Positions 15,153 through 25,608 are shown, counted from the stretch's first letter. The stretch: DNA of 31,885 nt from an uncultured Bacteroides sp. (GCA_900553815.1 USEY01000043.1:1-31885); one strand, 5' to 3'. Numbers and translations: made by a program. Notes: generated by a model from the sequence alone, not told the origin.

Positions 15153-18100
15153 TTAGAAAGTTACGTTCAGACCAAAGACAAAGGTGCGTAATTGTGGTAC
15201 GGTCATGGCATCTTCTCCCATGGTTTTGGAGTCGCTTACTGAATAGCTGACTTCTGGGTCATATCCGGGATAAGAACTGATTGTCCACAGATTCTGTGCT
15301 GAAGCATAAATCCTTAAATTACTGATACCCCACTTTTGTGTCAGATAGACAGGTAAGGTATATCCCAGTGTCACGTCTTTAAATTTGAAGTACGAACCGT
15401 CGTGGAGCAGGTAAGTGGATGCTTGCGTATTGTGTGTGCTTATCATGGCACGTGGAATGCTGTTGCTGGTGCCTTCACCTTGCCAGCGGTTCAAGGCTAC
15501 TTCTTTGCGTATGCCGTAATTGTAGTGTCCCACGGCATCGATGCCGCTCATTCCGGAGGAATATACATCGTTGCCTACAGAAAATGTATTGAAGATGGTA
15601 AGGTCGAAGTTTTTGAATGTGAACCGGTTAGTCAATCCTCCGTAGAAATCGGGAAGGGGCTTGCCTACGATTACCTTATCTTCGGGTGACAAGTCACCGT
15701 CGTTATTGACATCGGTATATTTGATGTCGCCGGCTCTTACGCCTTTTTTGTACAAGGGTTCGGGTACTTCACTGTCTTTTTGGTAAATACCTTCCATCTG
15801 GTACATATAGAAGGTTCCAATGGCTTCTCCTACCTGTAATACATGGTTACCTACAGGGATTGGCTTTTCGTCTATCAGTGATGTCAGTTCATTCTTGATG
15901 GACGAGATGTTGAATTGTGTGTCCCAGCTGAAGTTGTCCTGTCGGATGTTGTGGCTCTCCAGGCTGAATTCAATACCTGTGTTTCTCATGCTTCCGATAT
16001 TTTGTGTGATAGATGAGAAACCGGTAGTTGTATGAAGAGGTCTGTTGTAGAGCAGATCATTCGTGTTTTTGATGAAGAAGTCAATGCCGGCTGTTATTTT
16101 TCCGTTGAGGAATCCTAGATCTATACCCACATTGGTCTGATCTGATTTTTCCCATCTAAGGTCAGGATTGGCAAGTGTTGTGATGGCAATGCCATCCGAC
16201 CCGTTATAGTTTTGTCCGCCCGAGGCAAGTGAACGTGAGTCATAGTTGCCTATGCCTTCCTGGTTACCAGTCATACCCCAGCTTACTCTGAGTTTTAGAT
16301 CGGACAGAATGGCATTTTTAGGGTAGAATGGTTCACTGCTGATGCGCCATGCACCCGAAGCGGAGGGGAAAGTACCCCATTTGTTACCATCTGCGAATTT
16401 GGATGAGCCGTCGGCACGCATCGAGAAGGTGAACAGATAACGGTCCAGATAACTTAGATTAAGTCGGAAGAATGTAGAAATCAATCGGTTTGAACCTCCT
16501 GTAGTCGAGGCACTTTTAATGTATCCTGCGGCATTGATATAGTCAAAGTTGGGAGAAGGGAAATCCTTACCTACAATGGAACTTGAATTGTCACTCATTT
16601 CCTGCATGGAGTATCCGCCTAATGCTGTTAGGTTAAGGTTGTGGATGGATTTTGTATAAGTCAGCGTGTTGTCAAGCAGATAGTTCTGGCTCAGCGAACG
16701 GTAGTCGCTGATTTCGCCCTTAGGACTTCCGTAAGGATGGTTTTTGGTCAGCTTGAGGTAATCGTTAGAGTAACGCACATCACCGCTTAGACTCAGTTTG
16801 TATTCCAGTCCTTCAAACGGTTTGATGCTCAGGTAGGCATTAGCCAGCACTCTGTACCATTCGTTTTTGGATTCCTGTTCGTTCAGTACCTGTATTCCGT
16901 TGTGACGAGGCACGTCTACACCACCAATCATGTAGCTACCGTCTTCCTTGAAAGGTACGTCGAATGGGCGTTGTTCGATGGAACGTGTAAAGATTCCATT
17001 GCCTACATTGTCATTAGGAACGCGGTTATTAATGGTTTTGCTTAACGAAATAGAGGTTCCGGTTTGGAAATATCGCGAAATATCATGGTCTATATTTGTG
17101 CGGAGCGAGTAGCGGCGGAAGCGGTTTGTCAGGATAATACCTTCCTGGTCAAAATAGCCCACAGAGGAAAAGAAACGTGTTTTTTCGTTGCCGCTCGATA
17201 CAGATACTTCGTAATTTTGTACGGCTGCCTGGTCGTGTGTAATCAGGTCAATCCAGTCTACGTCCGGTTCGCCCGGTCGTGGATTGACTTCAGCTGCCTT
17301 ATATAAGTTGTCTCCGGGCTGGAGATTATTTTGTGTATTATAGTTGTTTACGGCTTCGTTGCGTACAGTGAGATACAGCTCGGAGTCAGACATTTCAATG
17401 GTTTTGGGCAACGATTGGATACCATAGGAAGCATTCAGGTTCACGGTAGTGCGTTGTCCTTTTTTTCCGCGTTTGGTGGTGACCATAACAACACCATTGG
17501 TAGCACGTGAACCATAAATAGCGGTTGCTGCGGCATCTTTCAAAACGTCAATAGATTCGATGTCACTGGGATTAATCATGGACAACGGATTTTGGACACT
17601 TCCACCATAACGGCCGTTGAGGCCTGAATTGTCTGTATTGGAAACGGGTACTCCGTCAATTACAAACAGAGGCTCGTTGGAGCCGTTGATGGAACCTACA
17701 CCACGTACACTGACGCGTACGGCTCCTCCCGGCATACCAGAGGCATTGGTGATATTTACACCGCTCAGATTACCCTGCATCATTTGGTCAAGGCTGGTCG
17801 TTACAGCCATTCTTGTTTCATCTGCTTTTAATGAGGAAGTGGAGCCGGTAAGGTCTTTTTTCTTTTGTACGGCATAACCTACTACTACCAGTTCGTCTAC
17901 GGTGATGGCGTCTTCCTCCATGACCAGTTTCTCCGGTACCTGGCGGGCGTTAAGTTCGATAGTCTTGTAACCAATATACGAAAAGGTAAGTACGGGGGTG
18001 GGGGTTCCTTCCGTCAGTTTCAGTTCATATCGGCCGTCGGCGTCGGTTATGGTTCCGTTGTTGGTTCCTTCTTGGGTAATGGTGACACCTATTAGGGGTG

Positions 18101-18266
18101 TCTGGCTCTTGTCTATAACAGTTCCTGAGATAACCTTTTTATCAGCAGTTGTCTGTTCTGTCGGGTTTAAATCTTTCGATTGGATAGCCTTGACAGGATT
18201 GGCAAGGCATAACATGCATGTGGCAATGTACAGAGGTGTTACTATTTGCCGATAACATTTTTTCAT
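15153..18266 (-). CDS. SusC/RagA-family TonB-dependent outer-membrane transporter
   Basis: I place the start at the Met codon at 18266 (1037 residues), because it begins a proper signal peptide (M-K-K-C-Y-R-Q); the open frame extends 26 codons further upstream to 18344 with no signal-like sequence. Domains in order: CarboxypepD-regulatory-like domain (about 45-120, I-S-G-T-V-I-D, G-R-Y-E-L), a segment ending D-E-L-V-V-V-G-Y that holds the TonB box, plug domain (about 120-250, with A-A-A-T-A-I-Y-G-S-R-A-T-N-G-V), then the 22-strand barrel to the C-terminal aromatic residue. There is no STN signalling domain, so it is unlikely to signal through an anti-sigma factor. It imports oligosaccharides together with the SusD partner. 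Confidence 0.95.
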   Translation of the reverse strand: MKKCYRQIVTPLYIATCMLCLANPVKAIQSKDLNPTEQTTADKKVISGTVIDKSQTPLIGVTITQEGTNNGTITDADGRYELKLTEGTPTPVLTFSYIGYKTIELNARQVPEKLVMEEDAITVDELVVVGYAVQKKKDLTGSTSSLKADETRMAVTTSLDQMMQGNLSGVNITNASGMPGGAVRVSVRGVGSINGSNEPLFVIDGVPVSNTDNSGLNGRYGGSVQNPLSMINPSDIESIDVLKDAAATAIYGSRATNGVVMVTTKRGKKGQRTTVNLNASYGIQSLPKTIEMSDSELYLTVRNEAVNNYNTQNNLQPGDNLYKAAEVNPRPGEPDVDWIDLITHDQAAVQNYEVSVSSGNEKTRFFSSVGYFDQEGIILTNRFRRYSLRTNIDHDISRYFQTGTSISLSKTINNRVPNDNVGNGIFTRSIEQRPFDVPFKEDGSYMIGGVDVPRHNGIQVLNEQESKNEWYRVLANAYLSIKPFEGLEYKLSLSGDVRYSNDYLKLTKNHPYGSPKGEISDYRSLSQNYLLDNTLTYTKSIHNLNLTALGGYSMQEMSDNSSSIVGKDFPSPNFDYINAAGYIKSASTTGGSNRLISTFFRLNLSYLDRYLFTFSMRADGSSKFADGNKWGTFPSASGAWRISSEPFYPKNAILSDLKLRVSWGMTGNQEGIGNYDSRSLASGGQNYNGSDGIAITTLANPDLRWEKSDQTNVGIDLGFLNGKITAGIDFFIKNTNDLLYNRPLHTTTGFSSITQNIGSMRNTGIEFSLESHNIRQDNFSWDTQFNISSIKNELTSLIDEKPIPVGNHVLQVGEAIGTFYMYQMEGIYQKDSEVPEPLYKKGVRAGDIKYTDVNNDGDLSPEDKVIVGKPLPDFYGGLTNRFTFKNFDLTIFNTFSVGNDVYSSGMSGIDAVGHYNYGIRKEVALNRWQGEGTSNSIPRAMISTHNTQASTYLLHDGSYFKFKDVTLGYTLPVYLTQKWGISNLRIYASAQNLWTISSYPGYDPEVSYSVSDSKTMGEDAMTVPQLRTFVFGLNVTF

Positions 18267-18341
18267 AAATCTATTCCTAATGGTTTTACTTTGAAATGTT
18301 AAAAGAGTAGGCCTATACTCTATTGTTCGTTTTTTCGGGTG

Positions 18342-18349
18342 CAAAGAAA
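18342..18349 (-). promoter_or_regulatory. Possible -7 element of the susC operon
   Basis: On the minus strand TTTCTTTG is close to TAnnTTTG and lies about 75 nt upstream of the susC start chosen here. No -33 TTTG is seen, so this is tentative. Confidence 0.25.
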
Positions 18350-18494
18350 CGGACGGTATATGACGGAGTGGTAAATGTCTTGTGAAGAAAGTTTGCCAAT
18401 ATTGTTAAGACCAGGTTACGGAAGTTATAGAGAATAGCTGTTAAGGCTTACTAAGGATTCGGATGCTTTCGGCATGTGTTTTAGGGAAAAGCTT

Positions 18495-18502
18495 TATCTT
18501 TG
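18495..18502 (+). promoter_or_regulatory. -7 element of mutS
   Basis: TATCTTTG fits TAnnTTTG exactly and lies 27 nt before the mutS ATG. The -33 region lacks a clear TTTG (TTTC at 18467-18470 is the nearest). Confidence 0.55.
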
Positions 18503-18529
18503 CAGATTGTATAATAATAGATTTCCGGT

Positions 18530-21148
18530 ATGCATGAAGATATAGTCCTTACCCCCATGATGAAGCAGTTTCTCGACCTCAAGGCTAAGCACCCTGATGC
18601 CGTGATGCTGTTCCGTTGTGGCGACTTCTATGAAACCTACTCCACCGATGCCATTGTGGCTTCCGAAATACTGGGTATTACGTTGACCAAACGAAACAAC
18701 GGCAAAGCCGGACAGACCATCGAAATGGCCGGCTTTCCCCATCATGCTCTCGACACATATCTGCCCAAGCTCATCCGGGCCGGTAAGCGCGTGGCCATCT
18801 GTGACCAACTGGAAGACCCCAAGCTGACCAAGAAGCTGGTGAAGCGTGGCATTACCGAGCTTGTGACGCCGGGTGTAAGTATCAACGATAACGTGTTGAA
18901 CTACCGCGAGAACAACTTTCTGGCGGCCGTACACTTTGGCAAGGGCTCGTGTGGCGTGGCTTTCCTCGACATATCTACCGGTGAGTTCCTCACAGCCGAA
19001 GGCCCCTTCGACTACGTGGACAAGCTGTTGAACAACTTCGGCCCCAAGGAGGTACTCTTCGAGCGCGGCAAGCGCCCCATGTTCGAGGGCAACTTCGGCA
19101 ACAAGTTCTTTACCTTCGAGCTGGACGATTGGGTGTTTACCGAAACCACCGCCCGCGAGAAGCTGCTCAAGCACTTTGAGGTGAAAAACCTGAAAGGCTT
19201 CGGCGTGGAGCATCTGAAGAACGGCATCATCGCCTCGGGTGCCATCCTGCAATATCTCATCATGACGCAGCACACGCAGACGTCGCACATCACCTCGCTG
19301 GCACGCATCGAGGAAGACAAGTACGTACGTCTCGACAAGTTCACCATCCGCAGCCTGGAGCTCATGGGCAGCATGAACGACGGCGGCAGCTCGCTGCTCA
19401 ACGTCATCGACAAGACCATCAGCCCCATGGGAGCGCGCCTGATGAGGCGCTGGCTGGTATTTCCGCTGAAGGACGTGCGCCCTATCAACGACCGCCTCGA
19501 CGTAGTGGAGTACTTCTTCCGCCATCCCGACTTCAAAGAACTGATAGAAGAGCAGCTACACCAGATAGGCGACCTGGAGCGCATCATCTCCAAGGCTGCC
19601 GTAGGCCGTGTGTCGCCCCGCGAGGTGGTAGCGCTTAAGGTAGCCCTGCGGGCCATCGAACCCATCAAGCAGGCCTGTGCCGAGGCCGACAATGCCAGTC
19701 TGAACCACATTGGCGAGCTGTTCAACCTTTGCCAGCTGTTGCGCGACCGCATCGAGAAGGAAATCAACAATGACCCTCCGCTGCTGGTCAACAAGGGCGG
19801 TGTCATCAAGAGCGGCGTCAGTGCCGAACTCGATGAGCTGCGTCAGATAGCTTACTCGGGCAAGGACTACCTGTTGCAGATTCAGCAACGCGAAAGCGAC
19901 CTGACTGGCATCCCCAGCCTGAAGATTGGCTACAACAACGTCTTCGGTTATTACATCGAGGTGCGCAATGCCCACAAGGATAAGGTGCCTCAGGAGTGGA
20001 TACGCAAGCAGACGTTGGCCAACGCCGAGCGTTACATCACACAGGAACTGAAGGAATACGAAGAAAAAATACTGGGAGCCGAGGACAAGATACTGGTGCT
20101 GGAGACACAGCTCTATACCGAACTGGTGCAGGGCATCAGTGAGTTCATTCCCGCCATACAGACCAATGCCAACCAGATTGCCCGGCTTGACTGCCTCCTG
20201 TCCTTTGCCAACGTGGCGCGTGAGAACAACTACATACGTCCGGTGATAGCTGACGACGATGTGCTCGATATCCATCAGGGACGCCATCCGGTCATTGAAA
20301 AGCAGTTGCCCATTGGCGAAAAATATATTGCCAACGACGTCATGCTCGACAGCCAGACGCAGCAGATTATCATCATCACCGGTCCCAACATGGCCGGTAA
20401 GTCGGCCCTCCTCCGCCAGACGGCGCTCATCACCCTCATGGCGCAGATAGGCTGCTTCGTGCCTGCCGAGAGTGCGCACATCGGACTGGTGGACAAGATA
20501 TTTACCCGTGTAGGTGCCAGCGACAACATCTCCGTGGGCGAGTCGACCTTCATGGTAGAGATGAACGAAGCCGCCGACATCCTGAACAACCTGTCGCCGC
20601 GCAGCCTGGTGCTGTTCGACGAGCTGGGCCGCGGTACCTCCACCTACGACGGCATCTCCATAGCCTGGGCCATCGTGGAGTACATACACGAGCATCCCAA
20701 GGCCAAGGCGCGCACTCTCTTTGCTACTCACTACCACGAGCTGAACGAGATGGAGAAGAGCTTCGGTCGCATCAAGAACTACAACGTATCGGTGAAGGAG
20801 GTGGACAACAAGGTCATCTTCCTGCGCAAACTGGAGCGTGGTGGCAGCGAGCATTCCTTTGGTATCCACGTGGCCAAGATGGCTGGTATGCCACGCAGCA
20901 TCGTGAAGCGTGCCAACGAGATACTGAAGCAGCTGGAGGCCGACAACCGTCAGACAGGCGTGTCGGGAAAGCCCCTGGCCGAAGTAGGCGGCACACGCGG
21001 TGGTATGCAGCTCAGTTTCTTCCAACTGGACGACCCTGTCCTCTGCCAGATACGCGATGAAATTCTGAATCTCGACGTCAACAACCTCACTCCGCTGGAG
21101 GCGCTCAACAAGCTGAACGACATTAAACGGATATTGAAAGGGAAGTGA
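18530..21148 (+). CDS. mutS: DNA mismatch repair protein MutS
   Basis: The full-length, 872-residue MutS recognises mismatches and small loops and recruits MutL. The mismatch-binding F-x-E motif is Phe33-Tyr-Glu35 in R-C-G-D-F-Y-E-T. Connector, lever and clamp domains follow. The ABC-type ATPase has Walker A G-P-N-M-A-G-K-S (618-625), the conserved S-T-F-M-V-E-M segment and the Walker B / signature [14 protein letters not shown]. The C-terminal helix-turn-helix dimerisation region is present. It is strongly G/C-biased at third positions, like the SGNH-GH92-GH172 operon. It is a core housekeeping gene placed between two glycan-use loci and marks this as chromosome. Confidence 0.99.
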   Translation: MHEDIVLTPMMKQFLDLKAKHPDAVMLFRCGDFYETYSTDAIVASEILGITLTKRNNGKAGQTIEMAGFPHHALDTYLPKLIRAGKRVAICDQLEDPKLTKKLVKRGITELVTPGVSINDNVLNYRENNFLAAVHFGKGSCGVAFLDISTGEFLTAEGPFDYVDKLLNNFGPKEVLFERGKRPMFEGNFGNKFFTFELDDWVFTETTAREKLLKHFEVKNLKGFGVEHLKNGIIASGAILQYLIMTQHTQTSHITSLARIEEDKYVRLDKFTIRSLELMGSMNDGGSSLLNVIDKTISPMGARLMRRWLVFPLKDVRPINDRLDVVEYFFRHPDFKELIEEQLHQIGDLERIISKAAVGRVSPREVVALKVALRAIEPIKQACAEADNASLNHIGELFNLCQLLRDRIEKEINNDPPLLVNKGGVIKSGVSAELDELRQIAYSGKDYLLQIQQRESDLTGIPSLKIGYNNVFGYYIEVRNAHKDKVPQEWIRKQTLANAERYITQELKEYEEKILGAEDKILVLETQLYTELVQGISEFIPAIQTNANQIARLDCLLSFANVARENNYIRPVIADDDVLDIHQGRHPVIEKQLPIGEKYIANDVMLDSQTQQIIIITGPNMAGKSALLRQTALITLMAQIGCFVPAESAHIGLVDKIFTRVGASDNISVGESTFMVEMNEAADILNNLSPRSLVLFDELGRGTSTYDGISIAWAIVEYIHEHPKAKARTLFATHYHELNEMEKSFGRIKNYNVSVKEVDNKVIFLRKLERGGSEHSFGIHVAKMAGMPRSIVKRANEILKQLEADNRQTGVSGKPLAEVGGTRGGMQLSFFQLDDPVLCQIRDEILNLDVNNLTPLEALNKLNDIKRILKGK

Positions 21149-21164
21149 TAAGCTTCCCTTTTTT
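21138..21164 (+). terminator. Rho-independent terminator of mutS
   Basis: An 8-bp stem (AAGGGAAG / CTTCCCTT) is followed by a T run at 21159-21164. The left arm overlaps the last codons of mutS, so the hairpin includes the TGA at 21146-21148. Confidence 0.85.
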
Positions 21165-21245
21165 ATTGGGAGATGCTGCCTACAGTCTGTGTGTCCTTCA
21201 TCGCCTCCGGCAGCTTGCAGAAACATCCTACTCGGATGATAGTGC

Positions 21246-21286
21246 GGTGCCCGAACGCGCACCACATCAGTGCCCGATCGGGCACC
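21246..21286. repeat. Palindromic element between convergent mutS and the HTCS gene
   Basis: A perfect 16-bp palindrome (GTGCCCGATCGGGCAC, 21270-21285) has a competing 9-bp partner upstream (GGTGCCCGA at 21246-21254 with TCGGGCACC at 21278-21286). The stretch could fold as either of two hairpins. It may help terminate the minus-strand HTCS transcript (stop at 21337), although it has no T tract. Confidence 0.45.
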
Positions 21287-21336
21287 GGTCATAACCCCGA
21301 CTATGCGTTTGGTTGTCGATACTGGCTACGGGCATG

Positions 21337-24300
21337 TCAGTTAGTTGACGGTGTATCGTTTCTTTCCTTTTTGACAGTATCTTTCTGTTGCTCCCTGTAC
21401 TGGCGCGGCGGCATGCCGTAGCGTTGCGAGAAGGCTTTGTAGAAGGTGCTACGATTGGTAAATCCTGTCTGGTCCATGATTTCTTCAATGGTCAGGTTCT
21501 TCACTACCAGCAGGCGTTCGGCCATGGTGAGGCGACATTCCTTGATGATGTCGGCAGGCGATTTGTCAGTTATCTGTTTCAGTTTGCGATAGAACTGGCG
21601 GGTGCTGTAGTTCATCTCGCTGCTCAGGAATTCCACTTGCAGGTCAGGGTTGGCAATGTTTGTTTCTATGATTTCCAGCATGCGGTCCAGAAAATCCTGG
21701 TCTTCCTTATGCAGGCAGTGCCCGTTTTCCACAGTGAAGGCACTGAAGGCAGAACTGTAATAGTCTTTCAGTTCGGCCTCGCGGCTGATAAGTCGGCTGA
21801 CTATTCGTTCCAGGTATTTGGTGTTGAAGGGCTTGGTGATGTAAGCTTCGGCACCCGATTCGATACCTTTCACCTGGTCGTCTTCGTGATGGAGGGCCGA
21901 CAGGAGGACGAGTGGGATGTGTTTCCACAGCTTGTTTTCCTTTACTTTGCGGGCAAAGGAAAGGCCGTCGATGCCGGGCATCATGACATCGGAGACGATG
22001 ATGTCTGGCTGTCTTTGTTCCAAGCTATCGAGAGCTTCGCGGGCATTGTTGTAGGAGAGTACGTTATACTTGTCAGTAAATACTTCAGATACGAACCACA
22101 GCATCGATGGGTCATCATCTATCACCATAATGGTTTTGCGGGTTGCATCGTAGGTTTGTGTCGTTTTATTAGGCGGTGTGGCAGGCTCGTCGACGGTTTG
22201 GGTCAGTGAGGTTGCTTCGTAAGCGGTAAGGGGAGTGCCGGCAGTCGGTGCTTCGGCATCCAGCCGGGGCAGGCTGACGGTGAATGTAGTTGTCTGGCCA
22301 GGTATGCTTTCCACGCTGATTTCACCTTTCAGCAAAGTAGTCATGCTTTTGCAGATGGCCAGTCCCAGGCCGTTGCGGGCATTCTTACCATTCATTTCCA
22401 CAGTGTCGAGAATTTTGTAGCGGTCGAATATACTGCTGATGTCCTCCTTGGCTATACCTTTTCCGGTATTGGCAATACGCAGCAATACATGGTCGGTTTC
22501 TTCGCGTAGTGTGATGCTGATGGTGCCGCTGTCGGGGGTGTATTTGAAGGCATTGGACAGTAGATTGGCTACTATCTTGTTGAAGCAGCTCAAGTCAGTA
22601 TTCCAGCTGATGCCGGGAGCAATGTCTGTACGGTAGTCCATCTGTCGGTTCTCGGCCATTTCGGCGAACGATTCGGCTATGTTCTCGGTTGTTTCAGACA
22701 GAGGTTGGGGCTGGATGGACAGCACTTTGTGTCCCGTTTCCAGTCGTCTGAACTCCAGCAGTTCCAGGATGAGGCCGTTCAGCTTTTCAGCATTCTGGCG
22801 TATCATGCGGGCATACTTCTGCACGTAAGAGTCGCTGCCGGTGTACGCAATGATTTTCTCGCAAGGTCCGTATATCAGTGTCAATGGTGTGCAGAATTCG
22901 TGTGTGATGTTGGTGAAGAAGCGCAGCTTCGATTCATAGATTTCCTCTTTTTTCTGTCTGTCCATCTCTTCCATGAGTCGGCGTTGACGACGGCGATATT
23001 TCCTGACAAACTTATAGGCAGTATTGGCGCAGAGCAATACAAAGAGGCTGAAATAACCTATGTATGCCCACAGGCTGAGGTACCAGGGCGGATTGATGCG
23101 TATGATGAACTTTTCAGGCAGGCTTTCTTTTCCGTTACTGTTGTTTCGGTATTTCACCAGCAGGGTGTATTCTCCGGGAGCCAGATTTGAAAATGAGGCG
23201 TTGGGTGATGTTCCGTTTTCTATCCAGTTGTCGCTGGCACCTTCCAGTTTGTAGGAATAGGAATAATTGTTGCCATTGATGTAGTCAACAGCCATGAAGG
23301 TAAGCTGGAAGAAGTTTTGCTTATAGTCCAGTTGCAGGGTAGGTTGCCCTTTTCTGTAGTGCAGAAAATCGTGCAGGTTGCATTCCTTTCCGAATACCGA
23401 GATTCCTTTCAGGTTTATTTGCGGCATGTATTCTTCGGCGATGTATGAGTTTGGCTTGATGACAACAAATCCGTTGATACCTCCGAAGAACAGGTTTCCG
23501 GTCTGTGGGTCTTTATAAAATGCTCCGTCGCTAAATTCATTGATGTCCAGTCCATTGTCGTAGGTGTAGGACTGGCTGGTATGTGTTTTCTGGTTAAAGC
23601 GTATCAGTCCCTGGTTGGTACTTATCCACAGATTGCCTCGATAATCTTCCAGTATGCCGTGTACGGTGTTGGCCGACATCAAGGTGGCGTTGGTGTACCG
23701 GTTGTCAGTGTGTAGTAGGCCCGAACTTGTGCCCAGCCAGTAGCCCTTCTGGTTTTTGTAAATGGCAAAGATGTCATTAACCGTCTGACTGTTTACAATG
23801 TCGTCAAACCTATAGGGAGTCAGTTGTTCGGTCAGTACGTTCATACGATAGGCTCCGTAACCCCGGTTGCCAAACCACAGTATGGAGTCGTTCTCCAGGA
23901 AGGAGGTAAAGAAGTAATTGGCGGCCATTCGTCCGTTGTCCATGACGATACGTGTGGCATGTTTTACGCTTGGTATGCCGTTGGTGGCCGGGTTAAGTAT
24001 GGCTTTGACAATGCCTTCTCCTACGGTGGATATCCATAGCGTGGTGTCATTCAGCTGGTTGATGGCATGAATATATTTCACCCGTTTTCCGTCTGCATGG
24101 ATGCGCAGTTCCCGAATGTTGCGGTCGCGGTAGGAGTAATAGTTCAGTCCGTTCTCGGTGCCAATCCACAAAATGCCATTGTTGCCCGGTGCCAGGCAGT
24201 AAACGGAGTTGTCGGTCAGAAAACTGTTGCCGGTATTGATGCGTTCGAAGGCTGTTGTTGCGGGGCTGCCATCAGGGCGGTAGTTGGGGATACGTAACAT

Positions 24301-25413
24301 ACCGCCTCCTTTGGTACCAATCCACAAGGTTTGTTCTTGGTCATAATAGAGGGTTCTTACCGGGTTATTGACTTGATAAACCGGATTGTCGAGTCGGTTG
24401 TTAATGATGGAATATTCGCTGTTTGAGTACATATACATGCCCTGTCCGTCCGTACCAATCCATACGATGTCCTGAAACCTGTCCTTCATCAGGCAGAAGA
24501 TTCCCGTATGAATTTCCGTTGGCTGGATTTGGTATTTTATTTTTTGGTCGGGCATGTGTTTCAGCACGACGAGTCCGCTGTTCTTGAAGCCTATGTAGTA
24601 GTCGTTCTGTTGCTTAATGACAGAAGAAACCTCGCCACGTGCCTTTATTTCGTCAGTCAGGTCAGCAATGTAGTAAGACTGACGGTTGGCAAAATCATAT
24701 TCGTAAAATCCGTATGTATCGTCAATGAAATAGGCAGTCTCCTTTTCAGCAAAAGCCCAGCGTAGCATGTTGGTATGTTTGAACAGTTTTTCTGCCTTCA
24801 GCTCTATTGTATCTTTTCCTTTCTTTACAATGCTGTAGCTGCGTGTATCGTTGTTGGTACAGAATATCCATAGCACGTCATTGGCGTCTATAATCATGGA
24901 GAGCACTTGTGAGAAGTTCACAGCCGGAATGTTCAGTTGTTGAAAGGCTTGCCGACTTGCCTGATAGTAGTAGAGGTGGCCATCATCCTTCAGTATAAAG
25001 AAGGTGTTGTTGTTACTGTTGACCATGAAATTGTTATCCTTGAAGTCAGCAAAAGTCTGGCTGGTCTGTTGTTGAGTATCCAGTCGGTTCAGACCATAAT
25101 TGGTTTGTATCCACAGAATGTTTTCCTCTGCTCCCGTTATCTGGTTAATCAGATTGCCCGAAAGCAGTGTATTGGTAGTATTGATTGTATGATAAAGGTA
25201 GATACTGTTGCCATCGTAGATATTAAGTCCGTCACACGACCCTATCCATATCACCCCTTTTTCATCTTGGTAGAGCGACAGAATGGCACTGTTAGACAAG
25301 CCGTTTTTATTGGAAAACTGTCGTAGATTGTAGGCATTTACAGGTAAGATATGGCTGTATAACCATAGTATGAGCAGGCTGATTATATGATGTGCAAGGC
25401 AGTTGTTTTTCAT
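21337..25413 (-). CDS. Hybrid two-component system regulator (HTCS)
   Basis: The 1358-residue single-chain sensor-regulator begins with a signal sequence (about 1-27). The periplasmic part has two sets of Reg_prop beta-propeller blades (about 30-690, repeated V-I-W-I-G-type motifs) and a Y_Y_Y domain (about 700-770). After one transmembrane helix (about 780-803) come the histidine kinase (phospho-acceptor His838 in T-H-E-F-C-T-P-L), the ATPase domain (N-L-L-S-N-A-F-K-Y-T-P, G-L-G-L-A-I-C), a receiver domain (Asp1142 in V-S-D-V-M-M-P-G) and an AraC-type DNA-binding domain (about 1250-1345). HTCS proteins bind an oligosaccharide in the periplasm and activate adjacent glycan genes, here most likely the GH97 and GH38 genes. 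Confidence 0.95.
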   Translation of the reverse strand: MKNNCLAHHIISLLILWLYSHILPVNAYNLRQFSNKNGLSNSAILSLYQDEKGVIWIGSCDGLNIYDGNSIYLYHTINTTNTLLSGNLINQITGAEENILWIQTNYGLNRLDTQQQTSQTFADFKDNNFMVNSNNNTFFILKDDGHLYYYQASRQAFQQLNIPAVNFSQVLSMIIDANDVLWIFCTNNDTRSYSIVKKGKDTIELKAEKLFKHTNMLRWAFAEKETAYFIDDTYGFYEYDFANRQSYYIADLTDEIKARGEVSSVIKQQNDYYIGFKNSGLVVLKHMPDQKIKYQIQPTEIHTGIFCLMKDRFQDIVWIGTDGQGMYMYSNSEYSIINNRLDNPVYQVNNPVRTLYYDQEQTLWIGTKGGGMLRIPNYRPDGSPATTAFERINTGNSFLTDNSVYCLAPGNNGILWIGTENGLNYYSYRDRNIRELRIHADGKRVKYIHAINQLNDTTLWISTVGEGIVKAILNPATNGIPSVKHATRIVMDNGRMAANYFFTSFLENDSILWFGNRGYGAYRMNVLTEQLTPYRFDDIVNSQTVNDIFAIYKNQKGYWLGTSSGLLHTDNRYTNATLMSANTVHGILEDYRGNLWISTNQGLIRFNQKTHTSQSYTYDNGLDINEFSDGAFYKDPQTGNLFFGGINGFVVIKPNSYIAEEYMPQINLKGISVFGKECNLHDFLHYRKGQPTLQLDYKQNFFQLTFMAVDYINGNNYSYSYKLEGASDNWIENGTSPNASFSNLAPGEYTLLVKYRNNSNGKESLPEKFIIRINPPWYLSLWAYIGYFSLFVLLCANTAYKFVRKYRRRQRRLMEEMDRQKKEEIYESKLRFFTNITHEFCTPLTLIYGPCEKIIAYTGSDSYVQKYARMIRQNAEKLNGLILELLEFRRLETGHKVLSIQPQPLSETTENIAESFAEMAENRQMDYRTDIAPGISWNTDLSCFNKIVANLLSNAFKYTPDSGTISITLREETDHVLLRIANTGKGIAKEDISSIFDRYKILDTVEMNGKNARNGLGLAICKSMTTLLKGEISVESIPGQTTTFTVSLPRLDAEAPTAGTPLTAYEATSLTQTVDEPATPPNKTTQTYDATRKTIMVIDDDPSMLWFVSEVFTDKYNVLSYNNAREALDSLEQRQPDIIVSDVMMPGIDGLSFARKVKENKLWKHIPLVLLSALHHEDDQVKGIESGAEAYITKPFNTKYLERIVSRLISREAELKDYYSSAFSAFTVENGHCLHKEDQDFLDRMLEIIETNIANPDLQVEFLSSEMNYSTRQFYRKLKQITDKSPADIIKECRLTMAERLLVVKNLTIEEIMDQTGFTNRSTFYKAFSQRYGMPPRQYREQQKDTVKKERNDTPSTN

Positions 25414-25493
25414 GGGTATGGGTGTTGTTTCAGGTCGTAAAGGTAAGGTAAAGTTTTGGAAACATTGGCAAGAGGATGCAACAATATCATAAT

Positions 25494-25608
25494 GAAAGGT
25501 ACACAGATGACACAGGTTAAAACTGATTTTTTACAGAAATATTTATCTGTTTGTCAGATAATACTATCTGTATCCATCTGTTAAATCTGCGTTATCTGTG
25601 TGCCTTTC
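25494..25608. repeat. Long imperfect inverted repeat upstream of the HTCS gene
   Basis: The outer arms match at 14 of 15 positions (25494-25508 / 25594-25608, GAAAGGYACACAGAT) and continue with weaker pairing inward. The inner part holds several ATCTGT/ACAGAT units. It lies between the GH97 stop (25630) and the HTCS start (25413), so it can end or attenuate GH97 transcription before the regulator. CACAGAT/CGCAGAT-rich repeats like this and the one at 7069-7147 appear to be one class of dispersed element. Confidence 0.6.

Noticed and set aside
18267..18344. Upstream 26-codon extension of SusC
   Set aside because: The extension is hydrophilic and places the signal peptide internally. The Met at 18266 begins a normal signal sequence.
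19556..21292. 578-codon open frame antisense to mutS
   Set aside because: mutS is unmistakable on the other strand; the antisense frame is low-complexity Val/Leu/His-rich and follows from codon bias.
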